Counted from the first letter of the stretch, positions 41,448 to 50,899 are shown. The stretch: DNA of 64,000 nt from Azophilus sp965221465 (GCA_965221465.1 OZ244892.1:62001-126000), one strand, 5' to 3'. The notes: generated from the letters alone by a model not told the origin. Made by a program: numbers and translations.

Positions 41448-42467
41448 CTATCGGTCGAGACGCGTTGCGCAATCCTCGCCGGTGAGCATACGCCAGTAGG
41501 TTTGCCGCTGTTCCAGGCGCGTGGAGCGATCGACGATGTAGCGCACATGGCTTTCCGGCCCGGCATCCGGGTCGAGTTCGATGCCCCAGAGGGGATCGAT
41601 GGTGTTGGGCACCACCGAGTAACGCATGTCGACCACCCGGTTCCGATGGCCCGGGTCGACACCGACGTAGCCGTCAGAGAACCAGCGGAAGCGCTCGACG
41701 TCGCCTGCCTGGACGCTCTCCGGGTCGAGCCACGGGAAGTCGCGGCGAACGTCGAGGCGCGCAATGCTGTCCCCCGGGCACGAGGTTACTGCGAGGCCGG
41801 TTCTGATGCCGTCGACGTAGAAGCGGCCACGGTGTTCGTAAACCACTTTCCAGACCAGCAGGTTGGCAAAGCCCGCCTTCGCGGTCAGGCGGATTGGCTC
41901 ATGGCCACGGCTCTCCGCCAGTTGCGCGCCCCCTGCTTCCGCCCGCTGGTGCTGGACGACGCCAACCAGCAGATAGCCGAGCGCCCAGATCAGCCCCGCA
42001 ACGGCAAACTTGCGGCGACGGCGCACCGCCGCCAGGACGACCAAAGCAAGCAGCGGCAAGGTGAACAGCGGGTCGACTACGGAAACGTTGTTCCAGGCCA
42101 CGCGGTAATCGGAAAACGGCCACAGCAGTTGTGTCCCGTACGATGTGCAGGCGTCCAGAAGACCGTGTGTGGCGTAACCGAGAAAGCTGGCTACGTAGGT
42201 CTCCCGAGGTCGTAGCGTGCGCCGCACGGCCGGGTGCAGCAACAGCGCCACCAGGGCCGCCCCGACGGGGATGAACACCAACGCATGGGTGAACTGGCGG
42301 TGGTATTCGAGCAACAGCAGCGGATCGGTCGACGAAGTGATGAAGATGTCGAGATCCGGCGCCAGCCCCGCGAGGCACCCAACGAGAGCCGCCGCGCGAA
42401 TCTTCTCGCGTTTCGACACCAATTGCGGCGCAAGCGCGCCAACCGCACCCTGACTGATTGGGTCCAT
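41448..42467 (-). CDS. YdjM/DUF457-like inner-membrane metal-dependent hydrolase
   Basis: 339 residues with about five membrane helices. The N-terminus MDPISQGAVGALAPQL and the His/Asp positions APDLDIFITSSTDPLL, EYHRQFTHALVF and GYATHGLLDACTSYGTQLLW match the YdjM family (predicted membrane-bound metal-dependent hydrolases; YdjM of E. coli is LexA-regulated). A long C-terminal cytoplasmic or periplasmic region (residues about 190-339) is unique to this longer form. It is next to and 30 bases upstream of the TIGR03084-like gene on the minus strand. Confidence 0.78.
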   Translation of the reverse strand: MDPISQGAVGALAPQLVSKREKIRAAALVGCLAGLAPDLDIFITSSTDPLLLLEYHRQFTHALVFIPVGAALVALLLHPAVRRTLRPRETYVASFLGYATHGLLDACTSYGTQLLWPFSDYRVAWNNVSVVDPLFTLPLLALVVLAAVRRRRKFAVAGLIWALGYLLVGVVQHQRAEAGGAQLAESRGHEPIRLTAKAGFANLLVWKVVYEHRGRFYVDGIRTGLAVTSCPGDSIARLDVRRDFPWLDPESVQAGDVERFRWFSDGYVGVDPGHRNRVVDMRYSVVPNTIDPLWGIELDPDAGPESHVRYIVDRSTRLEQRQTYWRMLTGEDCATRLDR

Positions 42468-42497
42468 GTCGGAGTTTCCGCGGCGGATTGCGTCAGT

Positions 42498-43265
42498 TCA
42501 CCAGGCGCGGTGACCGGGGGGAGGCGGGTTTTCGGGGGGGCCGGCGAAACACTGGGCGATGGCCATCCAGGAGGTTGCGACGGGGCCGGTGACCGTCAGG
42601 TTGCAGTCGGCGATGTTGCGGCCCTGCGTGACGACGTGGGCAAACTCCACGGCAGAGCCGGCAACCACCTCTTCTTCCGACGGCGCGTTCCATTCCCAGA
42701 CGGAACCGGATGGCGCGTCGAGTCGTACGTAGGGGGTCGGTTCCGGCACCGGCAGCTTGCGATTCACGAAGGTCCAGCCGAACGTGCGCACGCCGATGTG
42801 GCAGATGTTGCGGATTCGGTCGGTGGGTTGCCGTTTCACCTCGAGCAGGTCGTAGATGTCCTGGCCGTGTGCCCAGGTTTCCATCTGGCGGGCGGTGGCC
42901 ATCATGCGAATGCCCATGTCGGGGCCGAACCAGGGTGCGCGCAGGTCGGGGTCAGCGGCTTCGAGCGCATCGCACAGGTCGGTGAAATAGGTTCGCCAGC
43001 GTTCGAGCAGGGCTCGCCCATTCAAGGGTTCCGGGGCGTCGAGTGGGAGATCCTGCAAACTGTCGCGCCAGTCGCGGAATCCGTCCGGGTCGGTGACGGC
43101 GTGGACGGCCCAGCGGTCGGCATCGTGCAGGTGCTGGACCACCCAGTCGATGGTGCGGTTCTTGAAGGGCGTTTCGCGGGCCCACTGGTCTTCGGGAATG
43201 GTTTCCAGAAAGGCATTGAGTTCATCGCCCTCTGCCCGGAGGTCGGCAACCTGCTGCAGCGTCAT
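42498..43265 (-). CDS. TIGR03084-family (MDMPI/DinB-like) metal-binding protein
   Basis: 255 residues from ATG 43265 (TTCCAATG context; 11 codons of upstream frame dropped). The N-terminal half has the four-helix MDMPI/DinB layout with the metal-binding His positions in IDWVVQHLHDADRWAVHA and ETWAHGQDIYDLL, which matches the TIGR03084 family. The fold is shared by mycothiol- and glutathione-dependent isomerases, but the exact function of this group is unknown. It diverges from the enoyl-CoA hydratase gene. Confidence 0.78.
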   Translation of the reverse strand: MTLQQVADLRAEGDELNAFLETIPEDQWARETPFKNRTIDWVVQHLHDADRWAVHAVTDPDGFRDWRDSLQDLPLDAPEPLNGRALLERWRTYFTDLCDALEAADPDLRAPWFGPDMGIRMMATARQMETWAHGQDIYDLLEVKRQPTDRIRNICHIGVRTFGWTFVNRKLPVPEPTPYVRLDAPSGSVWEWNAPSEEEVVAGSAVEFAHVVTQGRNIADCNLTVTGPVATSWMAIAQCFAGPPENPPPPGHRAW

Positions 43266-43382
43266 TGGAACCTCGCTTGATCCTGAATTGTACGGCAACG
43301 ATCATAACCCGAGGACGGGAGTCGAGGTGCGGAAGCCGCAACGCCAAATTCGACGGCCCGCAACGACGTCACGGAGACAGAC

Positions 43383-44174
43383 ATGCACCCCCGATACGAC
43401 AACGTCAATGTAACCCGGGACGGGCACATCGCCCTGGTGGAATTCAATCGGCCGGCCAGGGCCAACGCCCTGAACTATGCCCACCTGGTGGATATCGAGG
43501 CTGCGGCCCTCGCCTTTCGCGATGATGTGGAAACCCGCGTCGTTATCTTTACCGGTGCGGGCAGGCACTTTTCATCGGGGTTCGACCTCGATGGCCCCGG
43601 CGTGGAGGCAAACAGCCTGCTCGAACGTCGCCGTCAAGCCCGCATCGGGGAGCGGGCGGCCCTTGCGGTTTACAACATGGACCAGATCACCATTTCCGCC
43701 TGGAACGGCGCCGCGTGCGGTGGCGGCGCGGTGTTGGCCACGGCGACCGACTTCCGCATCGGCGCCGACGACTGTTTCATGCAATATCCCGAGATCGACA
43801 TTGGCGTCAACCTCATGTGGAAGGGATTGCCGCTCATCGCGCGTATCGCCGGCCCCTCGCGAGCCAAGCGCCTGGTCATCGGCGGCGAGCGCATCGAAGC
43901 GGCAGAGCTTCTCGAGTGGGGAATTCTCGATGCGCTGGTTCCGCGCGCGGCGTTGCTGGATAGGGCCCGGGAGTGGGCCGCCCGTTACGCCGCCAAACCA
44001 CCGATCGCGGCACAGATGATCAAGCAGAGCGCCAACGCCATCGTCTCGGCCCTCGATGCCGCAGTCATGCACATGGACGTTGACCAGAACCTCTTCGCCG
44101 CAACGACCGAGGACCGGAAAGCGGCGTTTGCCGCCTATCTCGAAAAGACAGTGCCGACGTTCACTGGCGACTGA
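43383..44174 (+). CDS. Enoyl-CoA hydratase/isomerase family protein
   Basis: 263 residues of the crotonase fold: the oxyanion pocket is formed by GAGRHFSSGFDLDG and SAWNGAACGGGAVLATATDFRIG, and YPEIDIGV carries the acidic residue region of the hydratase type. C-terminal GERIEAAELLEWGILDALVP completes the domain. It hydrates 2-enoyl-CoA or performs a related isomerisation in fatty-acid-like degradation. It starts behind GGAGACAGAC. Substrate length is not evident. It stands alone between the TIGR03084-like gene and a toxin-antitoxin remnant. Confidence 0.9.
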   Translation: MHPRYDNVNVTRDGHIALVEFNRPARANALNYAHLVDIEAAALAFRDDVETRVVIFTGAGRHFSSGFDLDGPGVEANSLLERRRQARIGERAALAVYNMDQITISAWNGAACGGGAVLATATDFRIGADDCFMQYPEIDIGVNLMWKGLPLIARIAGPSRAKRLVIGGERIEAAELLEWGILDALVPRAALLDRAREWAARYAAKPPIAAQMIKQSANAIVSALDAAVMHMDVDQNLFAATTEDRKAAFAAYLEKTVPTFTGD

Positions 44175-44175
44175 G

Positions 44176-44343
44176 TCAAGGCTCGGCCGTTGCCCTGTTG
44201 TCTGCGCAGCTATAGGGTGCGCAAAAGTAGTATTCGCCAAGAACGATAGTGGGCACGACGAGACGGCTGGCGGCGCGAAGGGGCTCGCGCAATGCGTCGT
44301 TGCCGTCCGCCCAGGCGGACAACGCATTGGTGTCGATAATCAC
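44176..44343 (-). pseudogene. Truncated VapC-like PIN-domain toxin
   Basis: The GTG at 44343 overlaps the antitoxin stop (GTGA). The frame gives VIIDTNALSAWADGNDALRE, then LVVPTIVLGEYYF, the first third of a PIN nuclease with the catalytic Asp (DTN) and Glu (GEYYF). It then turns into an unrelated tail (CAPYSCADNR) and stops after 55 residues, where VapC needs about 130. The later acidic residues (usually in a TxD motif) are absent, so this toxin is dead. Confidence 0.7.
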
Positions 44344-44606
44344 CGGAAGTCTTCAGGCGATATCCGTTCGAACTCCTCTTCGATCAGGCCAAGGATGCGT
44401 TGATTCTCCTTGCGGAGGTCGGACAATTCGCCGAACCCGGCCATCCACGGCGGTTCCTTGGCGCCACTGCGATTAGCGCCGGCACCTTGGAGCAGCTTGG
44501 CCTTTAGTGCCTCGGTGAAAAACTGGCGCAGCGTCACGCCCTGGGTAGCAGCGACGGCCTTGGCCTGCCGGAAAACCGCGTCTGGGAGTTCGATGGTCGT
44601 CTTCAT
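44340..44606 (-). CDS. VapB-like ribbon-helix-helix antitoxin
   Basis: 88 residues from ATG 44606. MKTTIELPDAVFRQAKAVAA is the classic ribbon-helix-helix start of VapB/CopG-type antitoxins; the rest (SLRQFFTEALKAKLLQ-like TLRQFFTEALKAKLLQG and a C-terminal toxin-binding helix) is normal length. The stop overlaps the start of the broken vapC. Its partner is truncated, so it may now only act as a DNA-binding remnant or neutralise a toxin encoded elsewhere. Confidence 0.78.
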   Translation of the reverse strand: MKTTIELPDAVFRQAKAVAATQGVTLRQFFTEALKAKLLQGAGANRSGAKEPPWMAGFGELSDLRKENQRILGLIEEEFERISPEDFR

Positions 44607-44674
44607 GAGGCCAGTTTCCCGTAAATGTGAGGAAACGGTCAAGAAAGATGATGGCGGCCGCTGGCGGCGGGCAT

Positions 44675-45628
44675 TCAGTCGAGCTTGCGTTTCAGGAATT
44701 CCACCATGCGCAGGAATGCGGGCCTCGAATCCGGCAGCATTTCCATTTGAAGGTAGCCGTGGGGCATGTTCGCGTCGATGAAGAGTTCGTGCTCGATGCC
44801 GGCCCGTTGGAGTTCGGCGGCATAGGCGCGGGCATCTGCCTCGAGCGGGTCGAGTGCGCCGCAGACGATGTGACAGGGCGGTGCCCGGCTGACGTCGCGC
44901 ACGGGCGACACGCGGGGGTCGTCGAGCAGCGGCTCGAAGTCTTCGCCGAGATAGGAGACCACGGCAACCTGGTTGGACCGGTGCAGATTGTGCCGAACGG
45001 GGTCGTCGCTCTCTGCATCCTCGCGCCCCCGTTCGACCATGGCGGCGAAGTCGAAGGCGCCGTAGATCAGCGCCAGGGCCTTCAACTCCACACCGGTGCC
45101 GGCAAGGCCGAGCGGCAGGGCGGCGCTCAGGTTTCCGCCCGCACTGTCGCCGCCGGCGGCCATTCGTTCGGCGTCTCCGCCCCAGTCACCGCAGTGAGCC
45201 GCGATCCACCGGGCGGCTGCCACGCAATCGTCAAAGCCCGTGGGAAAGGGGTATTCCGGTGCTAGCCCATAGTCGACGAGAAAGGTCAGAAAGCCTTGTT
45301 GAGCGAAGCGGCGGCCGAGTTTCTTGTAGTGCCGGGGTGAGCCGGCAACCCAGGCGCCGCCGTGCAGGTAGATCATCACCGGGAAGGGGCCTGGGCCCTC
45401 CGGAACGATCACGTCCGTCGTCACCCGCTCGTCTATTGGCACCGCGACACGGTGTTCGCCCACTTCGGGAGCATCGGCATTGAACTGTTCCGACAGGGCA
45501 TCCTGCATCGCTCTGAGATCGTCGGCCGTTTGCGGGGGATTGCGCATCAGAATGCCGAAAACCTGGGCGATGTCGCCGAAATCCGCGCCCCTCAACGCAT
45601 CGGCAAGGCTGCTGCTCTGCACGTTCAT
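44675..45628 (-). CDS. Alpha/beta-hydrolase esterase (HSL/Aes family)
   Basis: 317 residues. HSL-type signs are MIYLHGGAWVAGSPRHY (oxyanion hole), GDSAGGNLSAALPLGL with the nucleophile Ser, a late Asp in CGALDPLEADARAYA and His in NMPHGYLQM. Such enzymes hydrolyse short-chain esters in the cytoplasm. The ATG overlaps the TonB receptor stop (ATGA), so the two genes are coupled: the receptor would import an ester and the esterase would hydrolyse it. The frame upstream inside the receptor gene is a shadow. Confidence 0.9.
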   Translation of the reverse strand: MNVQSSSLADALRGADFGDIAQVFGILMRNPPQTADDLRAMQDALSEQFNADAPEVGEHRVAVPIDERVTTDVIVPEGPGPFPVMIYLHGGAWVAGSPRHYKKLGRRFAQQGFLTFLVDYGLAPEYPFPTGFDDCVAAARWIAAHCGDWGGDAERMAAGGDSAGGNLSAALPLGLAGTGVELKALALIYGAFDFAAMVERGREDAESDDPVRHNLHRSNQVAVVSYLGEDFEPLLDDPRVSPVRDVSRAPPCHIVCGALDPLEADARAYAAELQRAGIEHELFIDANMPHGYLQMEMLPDSRPAFLRMVEFLKRKLD

Positions 45629-47901
45629 GTACCGAATCGAAACCGCACGCCGATGGTGCGCGGCCGGTTGATGAACTGCAGGTCGTAGAGCGACTCGCCG
45701 ATGTCGAACGTGGAAACCACATCGTCGGCGAGGTTGTGGGCGAACAGGAAGACGGACCAGTTGGCGGCTTCGAGGCCGATCTGGGCATCGATGAGGTCGA
45801 TTGCCGGCAACCAGTGGTCGAGGTCGCCGAGTTCCAGGTTGTTCAGCCGCTTGCCGGTGCGGCTGTAGCTGCCACCGAGCACCAGGTCGTGCTCCATGAA
45901 GCTGCCTGGCCGGCGCCACTCGAAGCCGATGGAGCCGCTGTGATTCGATACCTGCGGTATGCGCGTCCCCTTGGGCGCGAATGCGGTCGGGACGGCATTC
46001 GTGTCGAACAGCAGGGGAACGTCTTCGGAAAAGTCGGCGTCCTGGTAGTTGATGGCCGCATACAGTTCCAGGTTGGCGCTGACCTGCCAGTCGAGTTCCG
46101 CCTCGATGCCGAGAATCTCGGCGTCGCCGACGTTGTTGGTGAGATTGTAGGAAACGAAACGCAGGTTGGTCTGGATCTCGTCCCAGTCGGTATAGAAAGC
46201 GGCCAGCGAGAGCTGCGCGGCCCCGTCTGCCAGTGAGGTCTTGATGCCGGCCTCGTAGGTGAGCGTGAAGTCGGGTTCGAAGGCGATCAGCTCGTCGAAC
46301 AACGGCGTGCCGGGGAACACACCGCCCAGGAACAGCGTGCCGCCGCTGTTGAAGAGCCCATTGCGCGCACCCTCGGCGACCGATGCGTACACCAGGGTCT
46401 CGTCCGAGAGATCGTATTCGATCTGGCCGCGAACCAGTATCTCGTCGACGTCCGCCCGAACTTCGTCTACGCCGAGAACACTGGCATCGACCTCTGCCGG
46501 AAGCCCGACCAGCGCGAAGGCCGGCACGATGGCGATCGGTTCGTCGTCGTAGGGTTGCACGTACTGCTGGTCGAAGTAACGGCCGCCGAACGACAGGCGC
46601 AGCCGGTTTTCGAGCAACGACAACTGCATTTCCGCGAACACCGATAGCTGTTCTCCCTCGATGAAGAAGTCGGAGCCGAAGAACGTTTCTGTTCCGAAAA
46701 TCACCGTGTGCAGGAACGAATCCGTGGTGGCGAACCCGCGGGCGTTGGCATCGGAGTCGGTGTAGTAGAAACCGCCGACAAAGTTGATCGGCGCATCGAA
46801 ATTGGTGATCAGCCGCAGTTCCTGGCTGAGGGTTTCGTCGCGCTGGTAGGCGTTCGACACGACGGTGCCGGGCAGCATGAAGAGGTTGTTCAGGTTGTTC
46901 GTATTGAAGGTGTCGTAGTAGTTGCGGTCGAAGGTGCGCCGGAAATAGCCCGTGACGCTCTCGAGGGTGATCTGGCTGATATCCCAACGGATCTTGTTTG
47001 CGATGAGCACGGATTCGTCGTTGCGTTCGTCCGGGCCGGGAACGGTCAGTTCGAGGTCGTCGAGGTCGAGGCTCGCGGCCTGTTCCGAGCCGACGTCCTG
47101 GTCCTGGTAGAAGCCGCTCAGCCGCCAGGTGAGGTTCTCGTTCGGCTCGAACAGCAGCACGGCCGTGAAGGCGAATCGCTCGTAGTCGTTGACGTCGTCG
47201 ATGTCTTCGGTGAGGTTGTCGATGAAGCCGCTGCGGTCCTCCTGGATGGCGCTGATCCGCAAGCCGAGCCTGTCCGCAACGATCGGCATTCCTAGGGAGG
47301 CATCGAGGCTGACATTGAGGTCTCCGCCGCGGGTGTTCGAAACCTCCGTCTGCACGCGGGTTTCGACCTCGTTCAGGTTCGGGTTCTCGCTGAAGAACCG
47401 AATGGAGCCGCCCACCGAGCCTTCCCCGAAATACGTGGGTTGCGAGCCCTTGATCACTTCGACCCGCCCGAGGTCCATGAGGGGCACCTCGGTCTGGTTG
47501 GGGGTCAACAGCGTGATGGGCACTTCGTCGAAGAAGACGGTGTTGGCGCTCGGCTGGTTGAAAAAGTCGCCGTTCGAATTCTGGGACGAGATGCCGCGAA
47601 TGTAGGGCAGGTTGCGCCCGGGGCCGCGGGACAGGCTGTCGAGGCCCGGGGTCATTCGGACGATGTCGTCGAAGTCGACCACCCCCCTGCGCCGCAGTTC
47701 TTCACCGGTGAAGAGATTGATCGTCTGCCCGACGTCGTCCACCGACTCGTCGCGGAAACGGGCGGTGACGATGATTTCCTCCAGAATCCGGGTGTCGCCG
47801 TTTGCAGCCGCGGCCGAATCTTCGGCCTCCTGTGCAAAAGACAGTGGTGAAAGCAACGCAAACACCAATGCGATTGCGGGTGTCGATCGTTTCCCGAGCA
47901 T
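45625..47901 (-). CDS. TonB-dependent receptor
   Basis: 758 residues with a signal peptide (to about residue 23), EEIIVTARFRDESVDD as TonB box and plug start, the plug stretches RNLPYIRGISSQNSNGDF and RVEVIKGSQPTYFGEGSVGGSIR, then a 22-strand-like barrel ending FINRPRTIGVRFRFGT. It is an outer-membrane importer for complex organic ligands. It is coupled to the esterase downstream and preceded by an acyl-CoA synthetase gene, so the three may handle one ester or acid. A palindrome at 47977-47990 lies 76 bases upstream. Confidence 0.92.
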   Translation of the reverse strand: MLGKRSTPAIALVFALLSPLSFAQEAEDSAAAANGDTRILEEIIVTARFRDESVDDVGQTINLFTGEELRRRGVVDFDDIVRMTPGLDSLSRGPGRNLPYIRGISSQNSNGDFFNQPSANTVFFDEVPITLLTPNQTEVPLMDLGRVEVIKGSQPTYFGEGSVGGSIRFFSENPNLNEVETRVQTEVSNTRGGDLNVSLDASLGMPIVADRLGLRISAIQEDRSGFIDNLTEDIDDVNDYERFAFTAVLLFEPNENLTWRLSGFYQDQDVGSEQAASLDLDDLELTVPGPDERNDESVLIANKIRWDISQITLESVTGYFRRTFDRNYYDTFNTNNLNNLFMLPGTVVSNAYQRDETLSQELRLITNFDAPINFVGGFYYTDSDANARGFATTDSFLHTVIFGTETFFGSDFFIEGEQLSVFAEMQLSLLENRLRLSFGGRYFDQQYVQPYDDEPIAIVPAFALVGLPAEVDASVLGVDEVRADVDEILVRGQIEYDLSDETLVYASVAEGARNGLFNSGGTLFLGGVFPGTPLFDELIAFEPDFTLTYEAGIKTSLADGAAQLSLAAFYTDWDEIQTNLRFVSYNLTNNVGDAEILGIEAELDWQVSANLELYAAINYQDADFSEDVPLLFDTNAVPTAFAPKGTRIPQVSNHSGSIGFEWRRPGSFMEHDLVLGGSYSRTGKRLNNLELGDLDHWLPAIDLIDAQIGLEAANWSVFLFAHNLADDVVSTFDIGESLYDLQFINRPRTIGVRFRFGT

Positions 47902-47976
47902 TGCCAGATCCCCCTTCGACGTGAGTGGCCGTGCCGCACCGGACCCCGACGTGCGGATTCCTCGCCGGCATTTCTG

Positions 47977-47990
47977 TGTAGCATACTACA
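47977..47990. promoter_or_regulatory. Candidate TetR-type operator before the TonB receptor
   Basis: The sequence TGTAGCATACTACA is an inverted repeat (TGTAG, four bases, CTACA). A near match, 12 of 14 bases on the other strand, lies upstream of the acyl-CoA dehydrogenase gene at 52700-52713, which is followed by a tetR gene. That gives the site a likely ligand. It is a by-eye match only. Confidence 0.45.
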
Positions 47991-48050
47991 TTTATTGCTA
48001 TATCGAAATGGGCATTGGCGGGTGTGGAATGGCAGCGGGCAGGCGCCCCC

Positions 48051-49649
48051 TCAATCGTCTTCGAGGAGCTTGCGCAAGTCTTTCTTGGCAACCTTGTCCA
48101 GGGTCGAGCGCGGGAATTCGTCGAGGTGGACGATCTGCCTGGGGCGCTTGAAGTCTGCGAGCTGCTCGCCACAGGCGCGTTCTATGGCCTCGGTAAGCGC
48201 GTCGCGGTCGGAATCGGATGAGAGTACGAATGCGACCGGCACTTCTTCGAGCATCGGGTCCTTCTTTGCGACTACGGCAACTTCCCTGACCCCGGGCACG
48301 GCGCCGATGACGCGCTCGATCTCCGATGCCGCGACGTTTTCGGCGCCCACGCGCAGCATGTCCTTGCTGCGATCGTTGAACACCATGGAGCCGTCGGCAT
48401 AGGCCGTCACCACGTCGCCGGTTTCGAACCAGCCTTGCTCGTCGAAGGATGCGGCGGTGGCTTCGGGGTTGTTCAGGTATTCCTTGAACAGGGTCAGGCC
48501 CGGAATGCCGCGGATGTACAGGTTTCCCCGGGTGCCTTCTTCGCTCGGTGCAAGTTCCCGGCCCTCGTCGTCGCGCAGGGTGATCTCGTAGTCGGGCGAA
48601 ACCATGCCGATCGCCCCGTCGCGCCCCTCGAGGTGCGGGAAGGAGGCGATGCCGTGAGAGATGGTCTCCGTCATGCCCCACATGCCGATCAGCTTGACGC
48701 CGAAATGCCGCTCGATCGGTTCGTGATCGCCGACCCCGATGGGCCAGAAGCGCAGACTGTGTTCGGGCACCGGTTGAGCCGCGAGCGCCTTGGCGACAAA
48801 CCCGGTGACCGAAGACCAGGTGCAGTCGGCGCGCGTCACCAGTTCCCAGTAACGGCTTGCCGAAAACCGCGGATGCAGCACCACCATGCCGCCGCTCCAG
48901 AGGGTTCCGAACACGGAGTAGCCCATGGCGTTCAGGTGATAGAGCGGAAAGACGGTCATGGCGATGTCGTCTTCCCGCAGCAGGAAGTTGCGCGACACGC
49001 TGTGACCGCACCAGAGCGCATTGGCATGGGTGAACAGCACGCCCTTGGGCCGCCCGGTGGTTCCGGAGGTGTACTGAACGCTCAGGTTGCGCATGGGGTC
49101 TGCCGGCAGTTCCGGCAACGGTTCGGCGCAGGCAATCTCTGCCCAGTCCAGGTGCTCGATCGCGGGTTTCGATGCGCATAGCCATTCGCTCGAAACGATC
49201 AGCCGGTCGATGGGGGAGTCCAACCGGGCGGCTACCTCGACAAGGTCTGCTCCCGTCACCAGCGTTCGGGCGCCGCAGTGCCCGACGGCGTAGTCGAGTT
49301 CCGCCGCGCTGTAGCGGGTGTTTGTCGTCACCACCACGATGCCTGTCAGGGCGCCGGCGAACAGGGTGATCAGAAACTCCGGGGAGTTGTTCATGTGCAG
49401 CACGATCGTGTCGCCGCGCTTCAAGCCGAGGCGCAACAGTCCGGCGCCGAAGGCTTCGCAGGCTTCGAGGAACTCGGCATAGGTCCAGATACCGACCCTG
49501 CCGTGGAAGGTTTCCCAGAACAGGAATCGCTTTGCGCCCCGCTGCCGCGCCTGGCTGCGCAGCAACCAGCCGACGTCCTTGCCGACGTATGCGTGGAACT
49601 TGGGGACGCAGGGGACGTTGGGGACGGGCGGAATGCTGCTGTTCGACAT
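48051..49649 (-). CDS. Acyl-CoA synthetase (AMP-binding family)
   Basis: 532 residues with the ANL-enzyme motifs YTSGTTGRPKGVLFTHAN (P-loop), GMWGMTETISHG, GWFETGDVVTAYADGSMVFNDRSKDM and the late Lys in PRSTLDKVAKKDL. It makes acyl-CoA from acid, ATP and CoA. It resembles the FadD/CaiC type that also activates carnitine-like or bile-acid-like acids. It precedes the TonB receptor and esterase on the minus strand (about 150 bases apart). Substrate unknown; with the neighbouring esterase, an acid freed from an ester is a fair guess. Confidence 0.9.
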   Translation of the reverse strand: MSNSSIPPVPNVPCVPKFHAYVGKDVGWLLRSQARQRGAKRFLFWETFHGRVGIWTYAEFLEACEAFGAGLLRLGLKRGDTIVLHMNNSPEFLITLFAGALTGIVVVTTNTRYSAAELDYAVGHCGARTLVTGADLVEVAARLDSPIDRLIVSSEWLCASKPAIEHLDWAEIACAEPLPELPADPMRNLSVQYTSGTTGRPKGVLFTHANALWCGHSVSRNFLLREDDIAMTVFPLYHLNAMGYSVFGTLWSGGMVVLHPRFSASRYWELVTRADCTWSSVTGFVAKALAAQPVPEHSLRFWPIGVGDHEPIERHFGVKLIGMWGMTETISHGIASFPHLEGRDGAIGMVSPDYEITLRDDEGRELAPSEEGTRGNLYIRGIPGLTLFKEYLNNPEATAASFDEQGWFETGDVVTAYADGSMVFNDRSKDMLRVGAENVAASEIERVIGAVPGVREVAVVAKKDPMLEEVPVAFVLSSDSDRDALTEAIERACGEQLADFKRPRQIVHLDEFPRSTLDKVAKKDLRKLLEDD

Positions 49650-49773
49650 GTTTCTCCGCGTGCCTTTGCAGATTGAATCGTGAGCATCCTAAACTATGCC
49701 GTTCGTTACAACTAAAGCCGTGAAAGGGTCGGCCCCCGTGCCCATCGAACATGGAATTGCAGGGTTTCCTTTC

Positions 49774-49969
49774 ATGGAACACTTTTCCAAGTGATTGATT
49801 TCATTAAATTCGCGAACCAAGGAAATCTTACCTTCGATCCGGCACCGAGAACCGGTATGCGGTACGTGCATGCGGCGCACCAGGCGGAGACGTTTACCGC
49901 GACGATGGGCGCAGGCACGAGCCTAAACAGCGCCGCATACACGCACCGCACACCGATTCTCTCCCAGCG
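49774..49969. repeat. R1 dispersed repeat, copy B
   Basis: Matches copy A (4648-4844) across 196 bases, with hairpin arms at 49847-49877 and 49931-49961 around a 53-base loop, exactly as in copy A. The conserved similarity goes on more weakly to about 50030. A minus-strand open frame at 49772-50023 (83 codons) corresponds to the frame of copy A, with its ATG at the same place and a 3-base (in-frame) length difference. It lies between the acyl-CoA synthetase and a hydrolase gene. Confidence 0.85.
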
Positions 49970-50056
49970 AGCCTTTGTTGCATTCACCTCCGTGGCCTGG
50001 TGCGCCGGGTTGGAATCTTCCATGACGCCATTGGGCAAGTCACGAACTGACACACC

Positions 50057-50899
50057 ATGCCTACTGTAGCTGTCAACGGCATACGGGTCTGTTACGAGAC
50101 GCATGGCGACCCGACCGACGACGCCATCGTTCTCGTCCGGGGCCGCGGGACCCAGCTCATCGACTGGCCGGGCGAACTGATTCAGGGCCTGACGGGCGCC
50201 GGCCTGTACGTGGTGACGCCGGACAATCGCGACGCGGGCCTGTCGAGCAAGGTTGCGGAACCCTACACCCTGCGGGACATGGCACAGGACCTCGTCAGCC
50301 TGCTCGACCGTCTGGGAATCGGCAGTGCTCACTTCTTCGGCATCTCGCTGGGGGGCATGATCGTGCAACGGGTCGCCATTCACTTTCCCGAGCGGGTCAA
50401 ATGTCTGTTCTCGGTGATGTCGAGCAGCGGCGCGAGGGGCCTGCCCTATCCCGAACCGCGAATTGTCGAGAGCCTGATGAACCAGCCCGAAGACCGCGAT
50501 GCGGCGCTGGTCTCGGAGATGGAGTTTCGCCGGCTCAACCGGAGCCCGGCCTATCCGGTCAGCGATGCTGAGACCAGGCGCGCCGTGGAAAGGAGCATCG
50601 CCAGGTGCTGGGACCCGCAAGCTGCGGCGCGACAGTCCGATGCCGCAATGCGGGACAGCGGGCGGGCGGAATTGCTGGAGACGATTACCGTACCGACACT
50701 GGTGATTCACGGCGACGCCGACCCGCTCGTTCCGCCCGCGCATGGAGAAGACACGGCACAGCGGATTCCAGGCGCGGAATTCCGGTTGCTCGAGGGTGTC
50801 GCCCACGCGGTTCCCGCCGGCGCCGCGGAGCTTTACTGCGAAGCGGTCACCGATTTCATCGGCCGGCGCTGGCCGGCTCGGCCCGCAAAGGACTCGTAA
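50057..50899 (+). CDS. Alpha/beta hydrolase
   Basis: 280 residues with GDPTDDAIVLVRGRGTQLIDW (HG-type oxyanion start with Arg in place of His), the nucleophile elbow HFFGISLGGMIVQ, Asp in HGDADPLVP and His in GVAHAVPAGA. It belongs to the common hydrolase group of catechol meta-cleavage, haloperoxidase-like and esterase enzymes. The last 67 bases overlap the convergent tetR gene. The role is unclear; it stands alone in a region of acyl-CoA genes. Confidence 0.88.
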   Translation: MPTVAVNGIRVCYETHGDPTDDAIVLVRGRGTQLIDWPGELIQGLTGAGLYVVTPDNRDAGLSSKVAEPYTLRDMAQDLVSLLDRLGIGSAHFFGISLGGMIVQRVAIHFPERVKCLFSVMSSSGARGLPYPEPRIVESLMNQPEDRDAALVSEMEFRRLNRSPAYPVSDAETRRAVERSIARCWDPQAAARQSDAAMRDSGRAELLETITVPTLVIHGDADPLVPPAHGEDTAQRIPGAEFRLLEGVAHAVPAGAAELYCEAVTDFIGRRWPARPAKDS

